Assembly (NCBI GenBank): GCA_005772825.1
Contig: SXIP01000183.1
Location: forward strand, 1-63,307
Direction: 5' to 3'
From: Methylococcaceae bacterium
GTDB taxonomy: Bacteria > Pseudomonadota > Gammaproteobacteria > Methylococcales > Methylomonadaceae
DNA: 63,307 nt
Under the pieces are notes generated by a model. That model worked only from the letters and a program-made list of their open reading frames with translations, searched no databases and was not told where the DNA came from. Below, one piece after another: positions 36,501 through 45,700 of this stretch. Each line of letters opens with the position of its first letter. The first letter of the stretch is position 1. Made by a program: the position numbers and the translations under genes.

Positions 36501-36678
36501 CCAATTGTGCCGGAGAAGCGCCGGGCAGGCTACAGAGGATGGTGACGGCGGGCAAGTCCATATCGGGAATGTCTTGCACATTGAGGGCGACAAAGCTTGT
36601 CAGGCCGCCCAGCGTCAACAGCAAAAACAGCATGACTGCGGGAATTGGGTTTTTGATGCTCCAGGCCGAGATGTTCAT
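33595..36678 (-). CDS. RND (HAE1-type) efflux pump, inner-membrane subunit
   Basis: A 1027-residue proton-driven multidrug-type exporter with two repeats of membrane and porter domains. The first membrane helix (IPAVMLFLLLTLGGLTSFVAL) is followed by LPGASPAQLETDI; the proton-relay acidic pair is in GILVDDALVEVEN in helix 4; and GIATKNSILLVEYAIAAR lies in the second half. Its ATG overlaps the adaptor stop by four bases. Together with the adaptor and the outer-membrane lipoprotein it forms a full tripartite pump. It lies directly downstream of the megasynthase on the same strand, so export of, or resistance to, the polyketide is plausible but inferred. Substrate specificity is not readable. Confidence 0.93.
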   Translation of the reverse strand: MNISAWSIKNPIPAVMLFLLLTLGGLTSFVALNVQDIPDMDLPAVTILCSLPGASPAQLETDIARKLENAIATIQGLKHITTKIQDGSVSFIAEFRLEKSVQDAVNDVRSAVAMIRSDLPATMRDPIINKLDIGGGTILAYSVNSKNADDETLSSFVDDVVSKRLLTINGVGSVSRVGGADREARVALDPFKLRALGITVADISNRLQRVLTESSGGKSDVGGGEQAIRTLTDIKSVDQLRTLELTLPNGQRIRLWEVASVEDTVAEVHSAAYLNGKPVVGFEISASKGGDQIAVAKEVRAALDELHTLYPEMRFTETFNLVAPVQEAFDGSMEMLYDGALLAVLVVWFFLKDFRATLISAFALPLSAIPAFLGMYYFGFSLNVITLLALSLVIGILVDDALVEVENIMRHLRKGIPPLEAAQEASTEIGMAVVATTLALVAVFLPTAFMGGTAGLFFRQFGITATLAILASLAVARMITPMMAAYLLKITSEHEQTEGPVKKAYLRSVVWCLKHRFLTISAASLFFVGSLALVSLLPAELMPPDDDPQTQVSVELPPGSTLAQTRDAAEAARKLVAGIPYVESIYTTIGGGSAGNNPAAVQGAEGVNKATLTVLLTAKNRPVIKSVIEKNIVKALTALPGVRTKVGLGGGGDKYVLELSGDNPEALASAADTAIKAIRTIPGFGAITSSAALVKPEITVRPNFAKAAEMGVATEDIAETLRISTVGDYEATAPKLNLAQRQIPVSIKLTTEARQDLSLLEQLSVPSSKPEIGTVTIGEIAEFEFSGGQSTIDRYDRSRNINLEIQLVGLSLGAAAQTVSKLPSIRNLPPGIKQVGVGDAEEMKELFDSFGIAMVAGILCIYFVLILLFKDFLQPITILAALPLSFGGGFVALLLTGKSLSMPSLIGLIMLMGIATKNSILLVEYAIAARHEPGNDRASALLDACRKRVRPIIMTTIAMAAGMLPIAMGTGTADSPFRSPMAIAVIGGLATSTFLSLFVIPVVYTYVDDFEGFLRRLFRKRRPIKES

Positions 36679-37787
36679 TTTTGTACCGCCGTGACCGTAT
36701 CGCCATCATTAAGGAAACACGCTCCGGACGCAACGAAGTGCTGGTCAGGCTCGATACCGGCAAGGACTTCCACCCAGTCCCCGGCGCGTAGGCCGAGGCT
36801 CAGTTTGACCCGCACCGCTTGGCTTGTGCCATCCGCTTGCTTGTCCAGCTTGAAGGCATAGTTGAAACCGTCGCGAAGGCATAAACTTTCCTGCGGTAAG
36901 GTTATCCCTGTATGCGCCGCCAACCGGAATTCACCCCGCGCAAACATGCCGGGCCTCAAGCCTTGTGGTGACGCATCCGGTAAATCGACGAACACTACCG
37001 CTTTACGGTTTTTGACATCAACGGTGGGGGCCAGCGCGCGGATTTTGCCGTGGGCTTGCGGAAATCCGGGCACCGTCACCGTCACGGCGATACCGGGGGT
37101 GAGTCGCGCCAGTTCTTCGGTGGCGACTTCCGCATGCCATTCCAGGCGGTTTTGGCGAATCAGACGAAACAATTCCTGGCCCTGTGCGACCACGCTGCCT
37201 AACACGGCGTTGCGGGCCGAGATAATACCGTTATCACTGGCAATCACCCTGGTGTATTGCTCCTGCAACTGCGTTTTTTCAAGTTGCGCTTTCATGGATT
37301 GCAATTTTGCGGCGGCGGTTTTTTCGCCGGTGACGTATTCTATGACCTGCATTTCGCTGAGTGCGCCGGAGCTGGCCACCTCTTGAGCGTGGCGGGATTT
37401 GATTTGCGCTTCCGCCAAATTGGCTTCCGCTTCAGCGACCGCTGCCCGGCTTTGGGCAAGGTCGGCCAAAATGCCGCGATTGTCGAACACCGCCAACGTT
37501 TGACCTTTTTTGACCTGATCACCGATTTGAGCTTTGACTTCTCTAAGGCGCAGGCTGTTGACCTCGGCACCGATTACGGTTTCCTGCCATGCGGCAATCG
37601 AACCGTAGCTGCGCAGGGAACCGGGAATTTCCCGTGATATGGGTTGGACAGTTTGTACGGTGAGGGACGAGTGCGGTGACGCGGTGGTTTTGGGGTCCTC
37701 CCCGGAATAGACCTGTTTGACGACAGCGCCGGTGCAGAACACTAAAACCGCAAGGGTAAGATGGATACCGAATTTTGTTTTTGTCAT
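36675..37787 (-). CDS. RND efflux periplasmic adaptor subunit
   Basis: A 370-residue membrane-fusion protein linking the RND pump to the outer-membrane channel. It starts with one membrane anchor (IHLTLAVLVFCTGAVVKQVY), then a biotinyl-lipoyl half (VNSLRLREVKAQIGDQVKKG), a helical hairpin (LAEAEANLAEAQ-type repeats, about 105-165), the second lipoyl half (DNGIISARNAVLGSVVAQGQ) and beta-barrel plus membrane-proximal domains. ATG 37787 is preferred to the longer frame from 37922 because the signal anchor then begins at residue 8. It is translationally coupled to the pump gene. Confidence 0.9.
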   Translation of the reverse strand: MTKTKFGIHLTLAVLVFCTGAVVKQVYSGEDPKTTASPHSSLTVQTVQPISREIPGSLRSYGSIAAWQETVIGAEVNSLRLREVKAQIGDQVKKGQTLAVFDNRGILADLAQSRAAVAEAEANLAEAQIKSRHAQEVASSGALSEMQVIEYVTGEKTAAAKLQSMKAQLEKTQLQEQYTRVIASDNGIISARNAVLGSVVAQGQELFRLIRQNRLEWHAEVATEELARLTPGIAVTVTVPGFPQAHGKIRALAPTVDVKNRKAVVFVDLPDASPQGLRPGMFARGEFRLAAHTGITLPQESLCLRDGFNYAFKLDKQADGTSQAVRVKLSLGLRAGDWVEVLAGIEPDQHFVASGACFLNDGDTVTAVQK

Positions 37788-38013
37788 CGCTTTAAGACCG
37801 TTAAAGATGAATGTTAAGTCCCTAAAAATGCCAACCGCCCGACCTTTATCAGCGCGGGTTACCCACGGGGAATAGAATAAGAAAAATGCTTTTAAAATCC
37901 CCCCTAATCCCCATTTTTTCAAAGGGCGGAATCCGTTTGCTGTTCATTGCCGGAGTGGTGCGTATAGCGATGAGTACTCCTGAGTGGAAACGAAAAACAA
38001 GACGCAGTCTATG

Positions 38014-39540
38014 TCAATGCGATGCTTTATCGGCTGTTTGGAGTGGATCTTCCCAGCCTCCTCCTACTGCACGGTATAGAGCAATCCAGGCACTCACCCG
38101 CTCCTGTTCGAGTTCATCTACAGTCATTTCGGCTGAAAGCGCGTTGCGCCGAATCGATTCGGCATCAATCAGATTTCCGAGTCCGGCACGATACAATTGT
38201 TGTTGGGCGCGGTAGCTCATCTGATAATTGGCGGCGGCCTTGCGTTCCAGCGGCAGACGGCGATCGACACCGTCCAGTCTCAGCAAGGCGTCTTCGACTT
38301 CTCTGACGGCGGTGCGCACTTTGGCTTTGAAGTTGATGATCGACGTTTCATATTGGACGCGGGCCAATTCGGTGCTGGCGGCGCGTTTGCCGAAATCGAA
38401 CAGCGGCAGGCTCAGCGAGGGACCAATAGATCCCGCCTGCATGGTAGCCTCGACTGTGGAAAAAATATTGGCATCGAGATTCATCAAGGTACGCGAAATG
38501 TTGCCGGTCAGCGTCAATTTGGGAAATTGCTTGGCGCGTTCCACGCCGATATTGGCGCAAGCTTCCGCCATGTCGCGTTCTGCGGCGACCAGATCAGGGC
38601 GTTGCAGTAAGGCTTTGGTCGGGATGGCATCGATGCGGAACGGCGGCGGTATGGGTAATTTGGCCGGCTGTCCGGGTGCGGTTTTTAATAGTGCGCGAAC
38701 CTCCTGTTCTTTCAGACCGGAGATTTCAACCAGACTTTTGACTGAGCGACCGCATTGGACTTTTCGTGATAATAGATTGGCTTGACCGTCGTCAGCGGTG
38801 GCATCGGCTAAAGCAATGTCGGCGGGAGAGCGAAACCCTGCTTTGCCGGCGATCTTGACCAATTTGGCCGATTCCCGGCGGGATTCGGTATCTACCGTCA
38901 GCAGTTCGGCTTGCACCTGGCAATATCGGTAATTCAAATAGGCGTTGGCGACTTCCGCCGCAACCGAGACCCGTGCATCGTGCCACGCGGCTTGTTGGGC
39001 CTCGATTTGGCTGGTCGATGCTTCCTGCTGGCGGGCCAGACCGCCGAAGAGGTCGATTTCCCAGGAAGACTGCAGACCGCCTTTATACTGGAGTATATTG
39101 ATGTTCAGATCTTGTTGCTTTTCTCCCAAATCGATATTCAAATCTTCTATGCTGGTGTCCGACTCTGTAATTTCGCCATTGAAGTCCAGATTTGGGAATA
39201 ACGAGGCGTTGGCCGCAATAAAACCGGAGCGGGCCTGAGCGATTCTTGCCTTGGCGGCCGCAAGCGTTGGGCTTGCTTGCTGCGCAGCGGCCAATAAGCG
39301 ACTCAGTGCCGGGTCATTGAAGCGGCTCCACCAGGCCTGCAAGTTTGACGGCTTTCCCTGATGGGCGATAGGCGTATCGTACATGTTTTCCGGCACATGC
39401 CACTGTGACGGTATGGTTGTCGTCGGTTTCCCCGTGTAATCCGGACCTACGGTCGTCAGCCAACCGCCTTTCCAAAGGCAACCGGTCAGGCCGGTGAACA
39501 AGACGGCAATGCCAAGATATTTGAAGGTGTTAATAATCAT
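38014..39540 (-). CDS. RND efflux outer-membrane lipoprotein (NodT/OprM type)
   Basis: A 508-residue outer-membrane channel of the TolC superfamily. The signal sequence ends in the lipobox LTGC (Cys21), so the protein is lipidated as in OprM and NodT. Two repeats of long helices follow (SRLLAAAQQASPTLAAAKAR; YETSIINFKAKVRTAVREVE) with strand regions such as GLQSSWEIDLFGG and GPSLSLPLFDFGKRA. It is the first gene of the pump operon and lies 182 bp downstream of the PKS-B stop with no convincing terminator between, so read-through from the megasynthase is possible. A 226 bp gap with no gene separates it from the adaptor. Confidence 0.92.
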   Translation of the reverse strand: MIINTFKYLGIAVLFTGLTGCLWKGGWLTTVGPDYTGKPTTTIPSQWHVPENMYDTPIAHQGKPSNLQAWWSRFNDPALSRLLAAAQQASPTLAAAKARIAQARSGFIAANASLFPNLDFNGEITESDTSIEDLNIDLGEKQQDLNINILQYKGGLQSSWEIDLFGGLARQQEASTSQIEAQQAAWHDARVSVAAEVANAYLNYRYCQVQAELLTVDTESRRESAKLVKIAGKAGFRSPADIALADATADDGQANLLSRKVQCGRSVKSLVEISGLKEQEVRALLKTAPGQPAKLPIPPPFRIDAIPTKALLQRPDLVAAERDMAEACANIGVERAKQFPKLTLTGNISRTLMNLDANIFSTVEATMQAGSIGPSLSLPLFDFGKRAASTELARVQYETSIINFKAKVRTAVREVEDALLRLDGVDRRLPLERKAAANYQMSYRAQQQLYRAGLGNLIDAESIRRNALSAEMTVDELEQERVSAWIALYRAVGGGWEDPLQTADKASH

Positions 39541-39722
39541 CGAGCGGCACGTTGGATTAGGATAATTACACCGTTTTTATATCGGATCGATTAGGCCAAA
39601 ATCGGCACTGTCGCCTGGAGATCGGGAAAAGCGGAGCCCCGGAAAAAACCGATAGGGATTGAAAGCACGGTAAGCGTTTATCAATAAGCGTTTTATATAT
39701 TTGTCAATTGTTATTTATGGTA

Positions 39723-42700
39723 TCAGTGCTCAGTTTTATAAGCAATGATAGATTCGGAGAAGTTGGGAGACAGGTGACCCGCCAATAACTCAACCAAGTC
39801 ATCAATGTTAGCGGTTTTAGCCAGGACGCTGAGCGGTACCGCAACATCCAAACGCTCCATAGCCGCTGCCGCGATTTCGGCCCTATCCACTGAGTGCGCC
39901 CCCAGTTCATTCAAACTGATCCTGGGCGGCAAGGTATCCGGAAACTCCTTCATCAGTACGCGCGAGGCTTCGGCGATGATAATTTTACGGATGTGGTCGT
40001 GTATGCCGATGTTAGCGCTGATAGTGGGTAAAGCGGGTGTTTCCGACATGGCAAAGAAACCTGAAATGGCAGTCCCGACTTGGTCCAGCCAGGGCTGATC
40101 GAGCAGCGTGAAATGATCACAGTCAAGGTTTTCTATCCGCAAGCGTTCGCCCAGTAATGTCGACCAGCCTGCCGTATAATCAGTTTCCGCCAAAAAGCCG
40201 GGTAGGGCATAGCGGTTGTCTATAGCGCTCATGCCCGCTGTACATCGCAGCAAGAGCGTATCGAAGCGGGTATGGGGCAGTGGTTTGGCAACATAGTTTT
40301 TCAAGGCTTTGCCCAGGGTATGGCCGACACGGTTCATGCCCGTTAAATACGCTGCCAGACGATCACGTCCGACATCCGGCTGCGCATGGCGGTATAAATG
40401 ATCCAGGGCTTTCTGTAATTGGGCTTCGGACGTTAAGCCAAGCAGGTCATCGACAGTTAACAGATGGGACATTCCCCAGCGGCGACCGAACCAATTGACC
40501 GACAACTGGTAAATGAAGCTTTCTTGATAAACCTCACTCATTCGGCTTAACGCTGTATTGCCGGGCGCATTGGCGTCCAATAAAACCAGTTTATCGATAG
40601 ATTCCCCGCTTGCGATCAATTGCCGCGCCATTTCGTAAGCGATGGCGCCACCGCCCGAATAGCCGCCTAAACGATAAGGGCCTTGCGACTGGACATCCCG
40701 CAATGCGGCGATATAGTCTTTTGCCATCGCCACCACACTACGGCGAGGCGCGTCTTGACTATTGACGCCACGGGCTTCAATACCATAAACCGGCGCATCG
40801 CCACCGATAGCGTCGGCAAGTCCAAGCACCCAACTGGCATCGCCGGGGGCGCCATGTACCCAGAAAGAGGGCCGGCCTTTCCCTGTGCGGATGGGTACCA
40901 GCGGGTTGTAGCTTGTACCGTTGTTGTAGCGAAAAAAACAGCCTAGTTCGGTTTCCGGAGACAGACGTAAGGCTTCCGTCTTCAATCGCGCCACCAAGCC
41001 GTCCAATGTATGCGATTCATAAACGACGGCCACCGGTACGGCGATGCCATAACATTGATGGATAGTTCGCATCAGCGCCACAGCGCCTACCGAATTTAGA
41101 CCATATTCCGCCAATGCCCGTCCGCTGTCTATTTCATCGGCGGCAAGGCCGAGGATAGCGGCCACCCTGTCACGTAATTGCATCGGCAGGGAGCCGTCAT
41201 CCGGGACAGCGGTAGGTCCGGGGCGCAGCGCAGAAACGCCGATATGCGGGTCCGGTTTCAGGATGACTTTACCGATATTTTGTCGCGTGTCCATGTGCCG
41301 GAACGCGGCAACGAACTGGTCCATAGCAAAAACCTCCGCAACCAGCGGACTAATCCGCTTGGTTGCCAACGCATCCGCCATATCCTGCATGGCGGCCCGT
41401 GAAGCGTCAGGATCGGCCAGTAAGCGTCCGAGGTTTATGGTGATAATGCTCTGGTTCTCGGTCAATCCCGATAAATCCAGCGGTCTCGAAGCCCGTAGAC
41501 CCGCTAGGGCGATTTCACAGTAACGCCCGCCTGCCGCCAATAAGTCTATGCCTTTTTGAATGGCATCACCGCCCAGAGTATTTAATACGACATCCACGCC
41601 ACGACCATTTGTGATGGCTTTGACACGGCTAAAGAAGTCTTCTTCCTGGTAGTTAACGGTTTCATGGACGCCCAGTTGGCGTAATGCCGCCAGTTTTTCG
41701 GCGGAACTGGCGGTGGCGATAACCTTGGCTCCACGCGCCAAAGCCAATTGGACGGCAATAGGGCCGGTACCTCCCGCAGCCGACTGGATCAGGATGGTTT
41801 CCCCCGCACACAAATCAGCCCTATCCAAGGCATGGGCCATCGTCAGATAACCGATAGGCGCGGCGGCGGCCAAATTAACATCAACATCATCTGCAATAGC
41901 AACCACCCACGGTTCAGGAACGGTGACATGGCTTGCCAAACCTCCGCGTCCACCGCTCAGGGCAATTACTTTGTCACCTGCTTGCAGATTAATAACGCCA
42001 TCGCCCACAGCAGCGACAACGCCCGCCACCTCGAAGCCCGGCAGGTAAGGGTAAGTTTGCAGGTTTGGATGCAAGCCGCGTACGCAAAGCAAATCGGCGA
42101 AATTCAAACCGCAGGCCAGCACCTCTATCAGCACTTCGCCAGGGGGCGGTAAAGATAACGGTTCGGCATTAACCACTAAATCATCCGCTTCGCCCGGCCC
42201 TTGAATGCACAATAATTTGCGTTCGGAGGGCAGCACGGGAATTGACAATCGCAGGCGTGGCGGGCGGCGCTTCAGTGTTTCGGCAGGCGGCTTTGCTATC
42301 GCCTTTGCGGCTTGGTCGCCTGACGTCGGCGGTTGTATCCAGCAATGCCGATGTTCAAAAGCATAACCGGGTAAGGCGACGGGTAGGGGATGGTGCGGGC
42401 TTGACCATAAAACCATCCAATCCACGCTATGGCCTTCAACCCAATAAGCGGCGACAGTGGCAGGGTCATTATCGGCAGGACCTTTACCGTTGCTTTTGCC
42501 TGCGCCTTTACGCTCGCCTTGTTGCCAGGTGCCGGGCCGTCCGGCTAAAAAAGCCGTCAAGGTGCTGGTCAAGGCCTCCAAATTGTCAGCCAATAAAACC
42601 AAGCGATGGTCAAAAGCCGTACGCCCTGTCTGTAAAGTCCAGGCAATGGCGGACAGGGTCAGGCCGCTAAACCGTCCGCGCAGCGCAACGACAAGTTCCT

Positions 42701-45700
42701 GCGCCATACGCCGTAAGCTGCCGACGGTACGCGCCGAAAGCGGGATGACCATGACGCCGTCCGGATTTGCCGCACCGGTTGGTGTCTGTTTCTCTAGCGG
42801 GGCTTCATCAATGACGGCGAAAGCGCTGCCGCCACCGGCCCCGAAGGACTGGATTAAAGCGCGGTGCGGTAAGTCCTGTGCCAACCACGGTTGGGTGCGG
42901 CGGACCACACCAAAACGTCCGCCTATGGCGGCCTGCACATCGGCGCTAAGTTCGCCGGTGCCAATGCTGGGCAACCAGCGTCGGCGATTGAACATGCCCA
43001 ATACTTTGGCGATTTGGGCGGCACCTGAGGCGGCTTCCAAATGCCCGATCGCGCCTTCGGTACTGCCGATCAGAACAGGCTGTCCCGTATCCGGCAAGCC
43101 CGCGGCCAAACCGGCCAATTCGATGGCGTCACCCATTGGTGAACCGACCGCCTGACATTCGACATAGCTGATAGGACCGACTTGCCGTTGCGCGATAAAC
43201 GAACGCAATGCGGCGGCCTGGCTTTCGGCATTCGGAGCCATGTAATTGCGGGTGCGGCCATTTGCCGCCAAACCCGTCGCCCGAATCGTGCCGAGAATTC
43301 GGTCACCCGCCGCCAGCGCGTCATCCAGACGCCTCAACACCAGACAACAAACACCTTCGCCGCCGACCATGCCGTCGGCATCGCAGGAAAAGGGTTTCGC
43401 CGCGCCACTGGCCGACAGCATTCCCATCGCTTGTAAACCCTGTCTGGAAGCCGGATGTAAAAGCAAATGCACGGCTCCCGTTAATGCCGCCTCACATTCG
43501 CCCTGACGCAGGCTTTCGCAAGCCAGATGCAAAGCGGTCAAGGCGCTGGAACAGGCGGTATTGACCGCGAGGCTGGGGCCGGTTAGATTCAGAATATGGG
43601 AGATCCGATTGGCGACCGACCAGGCGGCGGTATCGCCGAGACTGCCGCTTTCAGCCGCCAGTCTTAAATAATCCTGTCCCATGACGCCGACAAACACGCC
43701 CACTTTGCCGCTCCAAGCCGTTGGTAAACGTCCGGCATTTTCCAGACTAGCCCACGCCGTTTCCAGAAACAGACGTTCTTGAGGATCCATTATGGCGGCT
43801 TCATTGGGAGCAATATTGAAAAATAAAGCATCAAATCCGGCGATGTCCTGCAAATAGCCGCCGTCATAGCACGCCTCGGAAGGCCAGAGGTTACGACGTG
43901 CGGCTGGAAGCGGACCTATGGCGCAACGGCCTTGTTCGAGATTGTCCCAGAATATCTCAATATCATCCGCCTCGGGAAAACGCCCCGCTATGCCGATGAT
44001 GGCTATGCTGTCTTCGTTAGCGGCGTTTTTTTCCGCCTGGGCAGGCGTTGCGGGTGATTGCAAAGTGGTATCTTCAACTTGGCTGACAAACGGTTGCAAA
44101 CGCTCCGCCAAAGCCCGCAGTGTCACCGCTTCAAAAACAAGGTTATTCGGAAACCGGCCCAGCTCTGCTTGTAAACGCGCATTGATGTCGTTGACAACCA
44201 AAGAATCCACCCCGTAACGTTCCAAAGGTTCGTCTGGATCAAGGATGTCGCTATCCAAACGCAAAACGCTGGCTACCAGGTTCTGGACAGTGACCAAAAA
44301 CGGTGCGTCGGCAAGTGGTTTTGACGCTTGTCCAAAAATCTCCGGTTTGGCTGCCTGAGTTATTGTCGCTGCCACTGGGGCGGCGACAGGAAGCCAGCCG
44401 TCCGATCTCAGCATCAATATGCTTTGGGCGTCACTGCCTGGCATTTGTCCGAAACTTTCCAAGTGTAGGCCACGGCTGCCTGCGGCAATCCGCCAACCCG
44501 CCACGGACAGTAAGGGACTATGCGGAATACGCAACTCAGCGTCGGCGAACGCCCACCAGCCGTCCGTCAGACCGAAGGTAAACGTCGCAAAATCACTATG
44601 CGAAGTCGCTTCCAACAACAGTGCGATACCATCCGGTTTCAGCAGGGCTTTGACATGGCCCAGTACGTCAAGCAGGGTGGGCAAGGCGTGCAGGACGTTG
44701 GCGGCAATCACGATATCGAAATCGTTGTAGGTTATTTCTTGCAGGTTGGGATGACGGCCAATATCCAGGCTACGGAATTCAGTCTTGGCTCTATTGCCGA
44801 ACCGTTTTTCGCCAACGGCAACAAAATGCGCCGACACATCGGTATAAACATAATGACTACCCGGCGCGTGGCGGTCCAAGGCGGCCAACACCGGCCCTGT
44901 CGCACTGCCGGTACCGGCGCCGATTTCGATGACGCGTAAGGGTTTACCTGTAGAGACGGCGGCAACGGCTGCGGCTAGCGCATGATTGAACAGGTCGGCG
45001 GCAGGATCGTCCTTGTAAACGGCTTCCACCAACTCGTTACTGCCTTCCGGAAATAAAATCTCGGTGGCTGCTCTCCTGCCTGTCAAGACATCGGCGGTTC
45101 CGTCCAAAGCCGCCGCTAACAGGCGCATGGCGCCGTTTTGCAAAGCCGGCGCACTGAGCGGCATGGACGGCAATTCACCAGTGCTGGAGATGATGGGGTC
45201 GTTTGTCGTATCGTCCCCGTCGATGCGCACCCAACCGCAGCGCGCCAAAATGTCCAAATGCGCCAGGAACAGGCCGTGCCGTTCAGGCACTATGCCTAAT
45301 GTGTCCGCTAAAGCCGTTAGCCGTGTAGGGCAGTGGCGGTTCAAGCCCAGTTCGGCATAAAGACGGAACAGGCGCTCGCGGCCATATCGGATGGTTTCGC
45401 TCATCGCTTCGGCCTGACTATAGAGGCTTTCCGGCGGAATCTGGGCAAATGCGGCGGACAATTGACTGCGTCCGTTGGTTAAATCCAATACGGCAGGCAG
45501 ACCACCGAAGCGGACAGTGTCGGTGACAGTGGCCGTCATCCCCGCCAAGGCATCGGCGGCTAATTTTAGGGCAATAAGCTGTGTTTGCGGCAGTTGCAAA
45601 GACCTTTCAAAAATCGCCAACCCTTCGCGGGTCGTCAGTGGCTCTACGCCCGCTTGCCGGGCCCGTTGCAGATAACGTTCCTCGGCGACGATGCCTGTCT

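Noticed and set aside
39672-39700. Repeated taagcgttt between PKS-B and the efflux genes as a regulatory repeat
   Set aside because: Only two short copies in AT-rich sequence, without symmetry or a nearby start codon; it could be chance.
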